DNA of 64,000 bases from Zygnema circumcarinatum (Eukaryota; Streptophyta; Zygnematophyceae; Zygnematales; Zygnemataceae). Positions 46,023 through 57,500 of this stretch are shown piece by piece. Under the pieces are notes generated by a model that had not been told where the DNA came from, made no database searches, and worked only from the letters and a program-made list of their open reading frames with translations. Every line of letters begins with the position of its first letter. Within the stretch, counting starts at the first letter, position 1. Made by a program: the position numbers and the translations under genes. The stretch lies in contig CM074804.1 in assembly GCA_037447605.1 (NCBI GenBank), forward strand, positions 6,042,162 to 6,106,161, given 5' to 3'.

Positions 46023-47336
46023 AAGCAGCTGGGTGGCTTTTTAAGTAAGTCTCTTTAAACGCACCTAAAGCCGCCTCAAAGAGTTCAACTGATTTACTGG
46101 AGATAACCAGATTCCATCGCTTCATAAATTCCTCCCATTCGACATCAAGAAGCTTATCTTGCAATTAGCAAGCACGTTTTTATTAGTGTGCCAACAACAA
46201 AGGATATTGTGGCAGCCTGGAAAGACTTGTGCAATCCCGTTCATTAAAGCTAACTCTCGGTCAGTGCATAGAACCTTAGGAGTCACAACCTTAGAAAATT
46301 GTTGTAAAACCCAGGTGTATGCCTCCTCGTTTTCCTCGTGCATGAACGCAAAGCCAGCATTAAATGTTGCATACGTGGATGTGATGCCAACCATATTCAG
46401 TAGAGGCATGCCAAACTTGTTAGTCTTGTAGGTGCAGTCAAGAAGGAAGACTGTGTTGAATGTCTGGCACATATTGACTGATGATTGGTGCATAAAGAAC
46501 ACACAATCAACCACGCCTCCCACCAGCCGTACCTTACTGAAATAGTTCGTGCAGGAGATTAGCTCCACTAATGCTTCAATGGGTCTGCGGTCTCTTAACT
46601 CCTCTGCTCGAGCAACCTTAAGCTCGTTGTAGATGTCCCTGGCTGTTGAGCGGCTATTTCCAAACTCTTCTCGAAGAACGCTGATAACATTCTTTGGTGC
46701 CAAGCCTTGGCCACTAAGTGCTCGCACTCTAGCCTTCTCTGGACTGCTTAAGCGTCGTGTCACTGCATGGCCTGCCAAGTTGACATCTAGCTCATGGTTG
46801 TGACTGCCACAAATTTTGCGAACTGCCCAAACACCCTTTAGTGATGAGCATATGATTTCAAACTCACAGTTAGTGAGTCTTGTATGCGTTTTCCTTTGAC
46901 GAGTTCCATCTGTCAAGTTTAAACGGTTTTCATACAACCCACCTCGGTCACACTTTAGAACCACCCGTTTCTCCTTGCTCCTCTTGACAGTGAGGACCAC
47001 TCCTTCCTGTTTATGGCTGTTCCTGAGATCTTCAATCAACTCCTCCCGCGTAGCGAACTCCATCATCTGGTGCGTCGCGCGAACTTCTTGAAGGGGGGGT
47101 AGAGGGGGCAGGGCGGACGCACTCTTTAGGGTTTCGACTTTTTTTTGAAAAATAAAATTTGCCCGACGGAAAAAGGCGTTGTATCGATTCTAAAAAGGTG
47201 TGAAAACGCCATTTTCCGTTATTTGTCCTTTTTTATGTCTGCCCGGCCGGGCAGGGGTGTTTGGATCCAAAAAAGGGGTGGAAATATCACTACCCTACTT
47301 TTAATCCAGTCCCTCGTGGTTCCACATTTTGCTTCT

Positions 47337-47386
47337 GTCCATGTACATTTGATGGCCTCGCCATCGCGAGTTCAATGAAAGTTCCC
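47337..47386. repeat. Dispersed ~50-bp dyad repeat, copy 3
   Basis: Contains TTTGATGGCCTCGCCATCG, a small hairpin, followed by a TCAATG...CCCC segment. Related copies are at 8401-8453 and 22367-22418. The family is unidentified. Confidence 0.7.
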
Positions 47387-47636
47387 CTTTCTCTCCTTAC
47401 TTTTAGAAATAACACACGCCAACTGCGTTCTCATGTAGTTCCTCGTGGTTCCCCACGCTGAAATGGCCATGCACATTTTCGCGCGATCAGCGGCGCATCC
47501 TCCCGCTAATGATCCTGCGAACGTTCCGACCGTACGGCTCCGGGAGGCCGTACGGACGGGCGGCGCGGGCGGAGGGCGCGGGCGCCCTCGAAGGAAGATC
47601 CGCCGCCGACCGGGCCTTGACTTAATCCTGACCGAG

Positions 47637-47714
47637 CCCTAACCCTAATTCCAACCCTAATTCCAACCCTAACCCTAACCCTAATCCTAACCCTAACCCT
47701 AACCCTAACCCTAC
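47637..47714. repeat. Interstitial telomere-like repeat upstream of TRB
   Basis: About a dozen CCCTAA units, some as CCCTAATTCCAA variants, ending about 215 bp before the TRB ATG. The complementary strand reads GGGTTA repeats. It is likely in the TRB promoter or 5' UTR. Confidence 0.93.
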
Positions 47715-47927
47715 CGTGGCTCTCTCTGCTCGGCATGCGTCCTCGAGAGTACGCGCCGAGAGCTCCCCGCAGCCCCTGTAGAGGAAGATCTTGGCAGGCC
47801 CTCTCTCTTGTAGAGATATCTGCATCTGCCGCTGTGCTGCACTGTGTCTGTGTGGGAAGCAGGCAGAGCGATCTTTACAACTTTCAAAGTGGCGCCGTTA
47901 AGTGATAAGCTGGGGGGAGCTCGCAGA

Positions 47928-49825
47928 ATGGGAGCTCCCAAGCAGAAATGGACGATGGAAGAAGAGATGGCCTTAAAGGCGGGAGTGGATAAATATGGGC
48001 CCGGGAAGTGGCGGGCGATTCAGAAAGATCCCAAATTCGGGCCCTGCCTAACCCTAAGGTCCAATGTTGACCTCAAGGTGACTTGCATGCCACTGTCCCG
48101 AGATGTCGCACTTCTCAGTTGATCGGATTATGCGCGACTTTGCTAAGCGATTTGGGGAGCATCTGTGGGCAGGACAAATGGCGGAATATGAGCGTCGCTG
48201 CAGGAGCCGGAGCCATTGTTCTGAGAGAGAAACCTGGTCGGGAATCTCGCGCTGCTGCGTCTGCTGCTCGCGACTCCTTTCGAGACACAGACGATGACGG
48301 CAGTGGTTCTGGCGGCAAGAGATCGGCAGCCCAGACAGCTCTGTGAGCACCTTCCGCTTCCAGTCCTGATGTGGAGTATTTTATGGCTGCCAACGTAGTT
48401 CTGACGGTAGGTGAAATAGAGTGCTTTATGGGATCAAGTCCTGATCGACGAGTCGTGACTGAGGCTACACGACCGAAACCGGTAATGTTAATGATGGTTG
48501 ATCTGATCCCTGCAGGTATGACGATATGATTACTACAGCCCTTTTCGAGCTAAAGGATCCGGGTGGTTCAAGCAGCTTGGCTATTGCCAAACACGCCGAG
48601 GTGAGAGTTATTTTAGGAAGCTATGGCAAGCTTTTTGTAAGGTGTGGTCGGTATGGTTGTTGATCGGTTTGTTTGGCATGCCAGATCCACACGGTTGCAA
48701 TAGCTGGCGCGAAATGTACTTTGATGGGATGTGATTGGGCTGGCCAATGAAGCTTGCGTGTTGTGGAAAATTTCTTAAGAGACTGAGCTTTGTTTTAACA
48801 AGGTTTGATGTGTTTTGATTGTTTTCAACTTCTAATGGCATCCTGTGTCCTTGCAGGAGCACAATGTGGTTCCCGCCAGTTTCAAGCGCATTTTGGCCTC
48901 TCGCTTAAAGAAGTTAGTTGAGTCGGGGAAGCTCGTCAAGGTGAGCTTTCGAATTCTCACCACTCAGGACTTGGTTACTTGCACCGTGCTATCCAACAAC
49001 CAGGTCGTTCAAAGTCAATGGCGGATTTACTTGGCATAAAGCTTTGCTATTGAACCTTCGGTTTCTATTTCCTTTGGATTTCTGATACTCAAATGAGTCA
49101 CTTGTATGATTTCATAAGTGGAGTCCTTGAGCCGTGCAGAAAATTCGTTGTTGGTCAGACATTTTGGCAATTAGTTCAGGTGGCTGGAATGGGGATTTAT
49201 CCTTCCCCCTTCCATGAAACAGGTTTGAAAAGTCAGTGCTTCGAGTAGGAAGGCTTTGGGATGTCTTGACACGATCTTCATGTTCAGCAACTTATTGGTA
49301 GGAGAAGTGTTGACGCAGTCTGCAGGCAACAGTATGCTTTGTATCCTTAATTTATGCTACGTCTATTAAAGAGTTATCTACTGGTTCATTGGTAAATGTC
49401 AGGTGAAGCAAAATTATCTGCTGGCAGAGGATGTACCAAGTTTCTCTGGTTCTCGGCCCGGCAAACGCTCCCGGACAGAGGTAGATGAGTCCAAATACGC
49501 AATGGTTCTCTACTCACCGGTCCGGGCGGCTGCCAGGCCCCTTGGCGGCTCGATCAGAGCGCACAAGGAGATGATAGTGAGTAAGAGGATGAGGATGGAT
49601 ACGGACTTGGCTAGGAAGAAGAGTGCGGAGGAAGCCGCAAGGCTGGCAGCCCTGGCCGTGGCGGAGGCGGAAGCCGCAGCAGCTGCAGCAGACCAGGCAG
49701 CAAGAGAAGCGGAAGCTGCAGAGGCGGAAGCGGAGGCTGCAGAGGCAGCTGCAGAAGCTGCAGCTGCTGCTGTTCGCCCCCCTAAGAAGAGAGGGTCCTC
49801 GGGAAGCACTAAAGCGAAGTCGTGA
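47928..49825 (+). CDS. TRB: Single-Myb-histone telomere-repeat-binding factor (TRB/SMH)
   Basis: Plant-specific double-strand telomere/telobox-binding chromatin protein. Exons: 47928-48077, 48173-48342, 48516-48600, 48857-48940, 49403-49825. Phases agree, giving about 303 residues. An N-terminal Myb/SANT domain ([19 protein letters not shown], ending RSNVDLK then DKWRN) carries the telobox-recognition signature VDLKDKWRN, which spans intron 1. It is followed by an H1/H5 linker-histone globular domain ([38 protein letters not shown]). The C-terminal coiled coil is unusually Ala/Glu-rich ([20 protein letters not shown]) and precedes a basic tail ([15 protein letters not shown]). Nuclear. The start at 47928 is the conserved MGAPKQKW. 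The telomere-like block at 47637-47714 suggests self-regulation (inference). Confidence 0.96.
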
Positions 49826-51515
49826 TTCTTGGTCAAGCTGTATGGCGAAGCTATCGCTTGCGAGGTAATTGTAGTTTGGTTATAAATCGGCTTTCAATGG
49901 CCCGCCTCCTCTAGTTGTTGCTTCCAAATGAGGCTTAAATCTGTAAATAGGGGCAAAAGTATTAGCTTTATGCAAATGTGGCGGCTTCATAAGTGACTGT
50001 TGCCTTGTGGAGAGCGACCGTACACATATCGAAGGCGCTAGGCCCAAGGCTTCACAGCTCGCTTTTGTTCCAATAACACCGAAGTATCAAAGCCGTATCA
50101 TCATAGGACCACAGGTTGTCTGCCTTGTGCCAGGCGTCCGCCAAACTGGCTGCGGAATTTTTTGTTTAGCTGTGACACCTGACGGTGATCTGCCGTGTGT
50201 TGCCTTGTCCCGAAGTTCGTTGCTCTTTTTATTGAATCATACTTGTGTTCTCCAGAGACAGCCGTCAAAGAATGATGTAATGCTACTTGACACAGCCCTA
50301 CCATTGGTCGTAGTTCAACGAGCGACGCAGTATCAGGACGTTAAAAACTTGAGCATTTAGAGTTTACAGCGATACTTCCAGCCTCTGTAAAATTGATAAA
50401 CCATTAATGTCAAGCAATAGGGATGGTCGCAGGTGCGAAATTATTATTTTTTTATTTACAAAAAAAAAATGATTTCCGGTATTTTAATCCAATAAAATTC
50501 GAGACAATTTCAAGACAATTTTTTGGTACGGAAGAAGGTACGGTTAATACGGACGATGCAAGTCGCGAAAAGAGTCGCCAGACTCACCATTCGATTGACG
50601 TGACGCGACGTGACAGACATAGCGGAGTCATCCCCGAAGTGTTCTAAAAATGTATTTTTAAATCACCAAATAAAAAGCGAGTTTTAGATGTAGATTTAAA
50701 AAATGATAATAATTTTACGGCGATCCTATCCAGCAACTCCCTGTAATTCAATGCTGTCTATCATGTCTGTCATTATTCCTTTTAAAAAATCTTGGTAAAA
50801 AATCTGTAGAAAGGGCCAGAGGAGTCTCGGAGCCATAACGAAGCACAGCAATATTGAAGAAGGGCTTAAAAAAGGGGCAGACTGTTATTCAATGGGTTGG
50901 GATCGGGCTCATAGGATAAGACGCCCTCAGATGAGAGGACATGGAGCTGCTCTAATTGCCGCCCTCTCCCTGTCTTCCATGGCTTCTCAACTACTGTTGA
51001 GCTCAGGTGCTTACTTTGTGAAACATAGGCAAGAAATCGCAATCCCTGAGATTTCTTTGCCTCATTGCTGACTAAAGACCGTCCACTTGAGCAGAGCATA
51101 ACCCCGCCCCTAACGGTCGTTTAAGAACTGAAATGGATAGCTGGATACCTGAAGGCCATTCAAGACAGCGGGGAATGAAGGGGCCCGGAGTTGCAGAATT
51201 TCTTTTTCAAGGCTCGGAGGATAGGAATGTGTCACGAGCTCTTTCCCAACGGGCCATTCGACGGCCTCAGCAGTGAAAAAAGGGGCACTGCTTGTGTCTA
51301 GCAAAGGGTAAGGAGCTGTGAATTGAACGGATTCGGAAAGGGAGCGAGGGAGGGCCCATTTTGAACGAATGAGCCGGGACAAGGGAGGGGAAGGCTCTTC
51401 AACATGCGATAGGAGTGCTTAACCGTGTGCATGGAAGAAAGGCTGCCTGTGAGAGACGCTTTTCGTAGAGACACAAAAGAGAGAAGCTGGGCTTGACATG
51501 TACATGATGTCCGAG
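49826..51515. other. Convergent intergenic region (TRB and UPL6 3' flanks)
   Basis: No gene is recognised. An AT-rich patch lies at 50440-50720. Short frames at 50007-50360 (+) and 51110-51382 (-) have no protein features. The part nearest 51515 is probably UPL6 3' UTR. Confidence 0.4.
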
Positions 51516-54500
51516 TCAGCTCAAATCAAAGCCTGCACCGGCAGTGATGGCATAGAGCAGTTTCTTTCGAAGAGCCTCCGTGCTGCCACCATGCTCCCCA
51601 TTCCACAGGTCCGTTAACTCATCTTTCCAAAACAAAGATTCTGACAAAGTTCCTCCAAACTTTGGCTGTTTACAGTAGCATTTAGGGACTTCAAAGCACT
51701 CAGACCTCGCTCAGCCTCTCATGAACGAAGTGGTTAACTCCTCTGGCTAGACTATCATGGATGCATCCCTACTGACGATATCAGCCCTCTCAATGACGGA
51801 AATAGACAAAGACTTAAATGATTCACAGAACGAAGGAGACAAAAACGGAGAAGTAAATGGCATCGGAGAGGATACCACCTTTTGTAGGGCGGCAATTTAA
51901 GGAGGTTCAAGCAAGTGGCTGAAGTGGGAAGCCGCTCAAGGACTTCCATGTTCGCTCCATCCCCTGCTGCACTGAGAGCATCTCAACCAGCCAAGAGCTC
52001 CCTCATAGCTTTTAGTCATGCCCTTTACCTCCCTGCACTTTTCTTATGCTATCCACACATCAACCACCATACTGGAAGTGCCCAAGGCTATGTCCATTTT
52101 TCCCATGCATTCTCTTGTGATCCCCCCGCCGCCCCTTACCGCTGCACGCAGAAAGGTGGCTCGAGGTGACGAAATCCGAGCAAAGGCCCTCGTGAGCAGC
52201 CGGTCACAAACCTGCGTGTTCAGAAAGCAAACCCTAAAACACCTGTAAGCAGCTACAGGACGAGGAAAAAGGTCAAAGAAAAAGCAAAAACAGCAGCGCT
52301 CAGCTCCACTTGAGAATCGCATGGTCGGAGCCTCACTTGAGGAACTGATGCTGTTGGTCGGAATTGAATGACAGCAGCACCGCCCAAAGGCCTCGGATCA
52401 CCGGATGGTCCTGGCAACCCCAGAAATAGGTTCCATGTCACATTTGTGGACATGTTGCACGAGCTAAGGGCTCCACTCTTCCTTTCTCTCTTTCCTTACT
52501 AGAAAGTAAACAGGTGAAAATGGTCAACGGTCTTTACTTCACTATAACCTCCAGAATATATGGCATGCTTGCGCAAGTCTTCCAGATCCAACCCTTCTTC
52601 CGAGCCTGAAATGAGCATCTGCAAGGCAAAGTCAAGATAAACGTGTGAGACTTTCCTGCACTTTGCTTAATGCATGCATCGCATTTGTATGCAATTCACT
52701 TGGGATGTCAAAACATTACGCTGAGTGATACCTCTGTGCTTATCATGATAGTAGCTGAAGCTGACAAGTGGTTGGATGGCAAAGTCCGAGGAATTTCCAG
52801 ATGGAAAAAAATATGGTTTGTATACGGACCTGCACCTCCTGCTCGTTGAACATGGCCAGGAGGTTCGCAGGCACCACATCTTGAAAGCCATTTAAAAACG
52901 CTCGGCTTTGGTGCTGAATCTGCAATGTCACATATTTGTCATACACAAAAACTGGATGAGGCCTTACGCTCGACAGCAAAAAAGATGAGGTTGTGATTTC
53001 CTGTCGAGGGACAACACCTTTGGCCACATTTCCAAGTATGTCCCTTACAAACAAAAAACAGATATCTCTTGAATACAGAGGGAATTGACACACCAATCAG
53101 ATGTAGAGTTCTCAATGAAACATCCACCTACTGCAATGAATGCGTGTGCATCTGTTCAGATGGCAATGTCGGGCTGCTGAATGGACCTATATTGCCTTTA
53201 CAGAAGCATTCATAAGGCTGTGAATGCAGCACAACATGAGGTGATGGTTATTGTCGGTCACTTGCCTTTTTGTTCAAGTGATGATTGGCAACATGCCATA
53301 CATAGCGAATAACATTTTGGGAAGTGACTGGAATATCTTTGCCCCCTGGAATCAGCTCCACTTGCATCATCTGCCCGAACGCCGTATCTTCCACTACAAA
53401 AAACAACTCTAGCTCCGCCACATCTCCTTCATAGTTCTGTTTCAACAAAGCACTGATCTCAATATCTTTTCCACGACTAGCAAGAGATGACCAATCTAGC
53501 AGAAGAAAAACTGAGGATTCATGACGGTTATATGAAGCGGCAGAAGGACGAGTGATCAAGTAATCCAAGTGATCGTCAGTTTCCTGGAAATGACATTAGC
53601 GAGGGGCACGTGATGCTGAAACGAAGAAACTCAGCCTCAACAAACATGATTCGTGCTGCATGGCCCATTCTATCTTTTCTTCTTTGAAAATGAAAAAAGG
53701 CCCCTTCAAACATTCTGTGAGGAAAGTGACCCCACTTCACCATCTCCCTTCAGAGCAAAGCCAATCGCTCACACTCCAAACATGGTTAGGGTTGAGAACT
53801 GAGACCTTCAAAAACATTAGGCTGCGATAAATTTCAGGGTCGAGAGAAGGCAAATCGTGAAGATGATTGTGCCTGCAACCAAACAAGTCCAAGTCAATTT
53901 ATTCAGCGGCCTTTGAACTTGAGCACAAAAAGGATGGAAGCCTTAGGTCAATTTGTTCGGGCATCTGGCTGCAAAAAGTATCCGTTTTCATATTCAATCA
54001 CGAGAAGAGGAGAAAATTCCACTTATCCGGATTAGGATCAAAAGGTATATGTCGGCAATTACTTGTTACGAAGCTTGCTCAGAAAGAACCTTGCAAATCG
54101 AATATCCACCAAAATGCCTTCATATAATGCCTGCCATACCCCCTCCCTTCCAACTTCTTTAATGTAAGCCGTGAGTTCCGGCAGTGTCAAGGTCAGTCTC
54201 GCGTCTTCAAACTCCCTCGGCGTTGGGGTCAGGCAATCCACATGTGCGACCTGTAAGCCTGTAAAGGAGCAGCACTTACCTTTCCAAGTATTCTCCCAAC
54301 AAATTCGAAGTACTGGAGATGATTGGTCATAACCATATCCGATGCTGGATTGGGGTACAGTAGATGATCATGAGTTTCCTGAGACCCAAAACCAAAGCGC
54401 AAACAAACTTTGAGCAAATGCATCATAAGCAACCCAAGTATACAAGGAATACAGAGAATAGCTACAATACATGCAGAGTTTCTGCAAAAGCTGTCACAGC

Positions 54501-57500
54501 TGAAAAAATTCACACGCTACATTTCACACAAAGGAAGGAAAACGACCAAAGTAAACGAACAGAGCATCGAAAACTGAAAAGAGCTGCAGTTTACAGAAAA
54601 GTTGCTACAAACGGAACAGAGAAAGCAACGAAGTGTTGTAATGGAAAGACCCTATTAAAAAAAAACAAGCAAGAAAAGAACCTGCATACACGATACAAAA
54701 CTTCTTTCCTTTCAATGACTGCTAAGTTCACGAGTGAAAGGGTGCCAAACAGTTCCCACAGTGCTTTGCATAAACCCGCACCTTAAACAACCCATACTGG
54801 ACATCGAACGCAGCGCGCGTGATGTTTTCCAAGAAGTCCTTAAACATGCCTCCCCCGTCCACACCCGCCTCCTCTGCTCCAAGCTCATTCACATATTGCA
54901 CTCGTATCTGCAGTCAACTCTCCCTCATCCCTACGTCAAGCGTGAGTGGCCAACCAAACATCACAGACACGCGCATTAAAGATAAAGAATTCACAGGATT
55001 CGAGCAACATGCAACTACCCATCTGAGACAGCAATCGATTGATCGCCAGATACATCTATGAATCCTGATGCATTGCACTTCAACTCCAACGAAGCTATTG
55101 AACTCAGATTGGCAAAATTGAACACTACCTTTCCACGTAACACTTCTAATGGCAACGAGTGCAGCTGGGCGAAGCTGTCTTCCACAATGCGGTCCCTTCT
55201 GATCGTGATGCGAATGCCACCGTATGGGAGAGACTGTCCGGACTCTGCTCGCACTGCTTCTAGCAGATTCTGCACACTCCATTGTCCTTGCATAGTAAAA
55301 CCTCCCTGCCTTCACTACGTGAAAACCAAACCTTCGCAAGTGTAATCTGAAGCCTGGTGAACATGCGGCCTTAACATGTACTTAGGCTTCATGCCTCGAA
55401 CTCCTTGAGGGCCTTCCAGCCTATCAACATCATAAAACCCCATGGACAGCAACAAGTAAACGTGTGACTCACTGTAAAAATCCGAACCCGGCCAGGAAAC
55501 GGCACGAGGAAGGGCGCCTCCTGAAGCAGTTGCCGCGCCTTCGTGCCTTCCTGCTCCGCCTGCGTTGCCGCACATAGAAGCAGCCTTAGGAGTGGGAGAA
55601 GAACTGAAAACTGTAAGCGTACATAAAGGTGTTGTACACTTGGTTCTTCTCAGCTTGGCTATATTTTTTTGGAGCCGATCTTGTGCTTCCGCATTGTGGT
55701 CATACCTTCTATGGCTGGTAGAAATGTCTACCACTTCTACTAGGTCAGAAGGTGACAACACATCAACAAAAACAACAGCCTCTCTAAGGAAAAAGGAAAG
55801 GCAAGCTCTTCAGCCGAGAGAGAGTCAAGATCACAGCACCTGTGAATAGAATCCGTCATCCAGGCCATCCGGTGCATGAAAATGCTCCGGACGAATAAAC
55901 TCTCGCTGGCAGTTTCGGTCATGCAGCTGGAACCCCGCAACAAACAATCTTTTATTACGATGGCGGGTTCATAATCTTCAGAAGAATTGTGGGAGATGTT
56001 TTCGACAAGGGCGCATATTATGAATCAACAGACTGGCAGATGGAGTCAGACTTCAACAGGCTCCAAAAGAAAAATCTGTCACATAAAGGTCAGACTCTCC
56101 TCTTCCTACATCTTCCTCAAGCCGCCTCCTTCATAATTGCACAGCAAGATAGGAAAGCCATTGAGGCAATGGATAGAATCAAAAGAACAACGAAGTACAT
56201 GATTTAGAGTTCCAGGCCTATGAATCAGCCTCTCCTTACGGTCCTTCCTCCCTCACCTCCCGAAACCTTAGGCGTACCTGTGCCAATAGACGAGCCGCTA
56301 CAGTGCCAACGTGTTGCTTCAGTCTCTCCGGCCCGAGGCGGGAGGAAGACACCGTCCCCAGAGTCGAGCGTCCTCCAGACGCCCATAGCAGCTGCCAAAT
56401 AGCCTGCATCAGTCCAATTCCCAAAGCCGCTGATACGTGCATAAAAGAGACAGACTTGCTGTGCTTCCATGCCTTTCACTCACTAGCACAAAGTGAATCA
56501 GCGATGCTGCAGAATGATGCCGGGACATGCATACCGCTCTCGGTTCATTACATGCTACAAAGTACAGAAAGAAAGAAAATCGATATCAAACTCTGCTAAT
56601 TCGTGATGGGGCTCAAGTGAAGAGATAAGGCAAAGGAGCACACGCCATCTCTACTTCACTTCACGTGGCTATAAAAGCGAGGCTGTGTCTGCTCAAACAA
56701 TGTCTATGCCCACTTATAATGACTAACACCGCCTTGCACAAACACGGAAATTACGTTGCCGAATTCATTACAGAAAGGGGCTAAACAACCTACATCTCGA
56801 AGAACTTCGACAAGGATTGGCAAGTCCGCCAAAGACAACGGCGTTTGTAGCTCATAGAACTCTTCATTATCTGTTGTAAACAGCATAGAGCTGAGGCCTC
56901 CTCCACAAACACGTGTCAAATGAATACCCTCAAATTACAAAAAGAAACCAGTTCATGCCATCCACAGATGGTTCATGTCTCACGAACGTGCTTTTCTTCT
57001 TGCCAAAAGCTTGTGGAAAGACAAAAGGGGAACGAGTGTTGACCCACCAGTAGACAGGGCAGAAAAGAGCGAGTGGCAGCATCCAGCCCAACCAGCTTAG
57101 TGGTATGTTTGTGCCTGCATCCCAATTGGGATACGCTGCTGCTGCTGGCAGCCACCAAACGTGCTGCAAGTGGCAGGCCCGAATGTAGGCCCATAGCCGG
57201 GGCACGAGGCGGGCTTGCCATGCAAGGCCGGTGATCATCACAGTGCGCAGCCGTGGGAGGACCACCATGGCGGTATCAAGCAGAGCGCAGGCGGCTCCGA
57301 ACCCCACCGCTGCCTCTTCCAGGGACTGACAAAGCTCTACACCATTGCGGAGAGTTTTCCCATCTTTGCGTTCCGCTAGTCCAGCAGCGCCCGTTACTGG
57401 CATTGTCAAACGTACCTGCGCATGAAAAGTCAACTACTGTTTACACACAAGACAAATCAATTTGGAAAATTCTGCTTATGGCTGGAATGTGAGATGACCA

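Larger units (their letters stand above)
44486..47066 (-). pseudogene. MULE/FAR1-related transposase, disrupted
   Basis: N-terminal part (47066-46122): a FAR1/WRKY-GCM1-like zinc region (VVLKCDRGG, CGSHNHELDV), then the DDE core with FLLDCTYKTNKFGMPLL (first Asp) and VLCTDRELALMNGI (second Asp), and CCWHTNKN. C-terminal part (about 45500-44486): YVNKTWMPHKERF, STSRVEGNHHKIKSYLG (catalytic Glu region), a SWIM-type zinc segment (CSMQFTKSWGLPCHHYI), KKRGRPVGSKKK and two zinc knuckles. Breaks: a frameshift near 46146-46156, after NVLANC, and an LTR inserted at 45501-46022. Removing the LTR and one copy of its target duplication would put HPAA and WHYVNKTW in frame. The first ~108 residues of the open frame starting at 45823 are antisense LTR, not transposase. 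Confidence 0.9.
43393..47295 (-). mobile_element. Mutator-like (MULE) DNA transposon, 3.9 kb, long terminal inverted repeats
   Basis: Terminal inverted repeats of about 190 bp, left 43393-43582 and right 47107-47295. They share GGGTAGTGATATTTCCACCC at the tips and GCCCGGCCGGGCAGACATAA further in. The flanking 8-bp direct repeat TACTTTTA (43385-43392 and 47296-47303) is the target duplication. The element carries a transposase on the minus strand (44486-47066), broken by a frameshift and a solo LTR. The 3' non-coding part 43583-44485 holds nothing recognisable. TIR identity is high by eye, which suggests recent movement. Confidence 0.93.
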
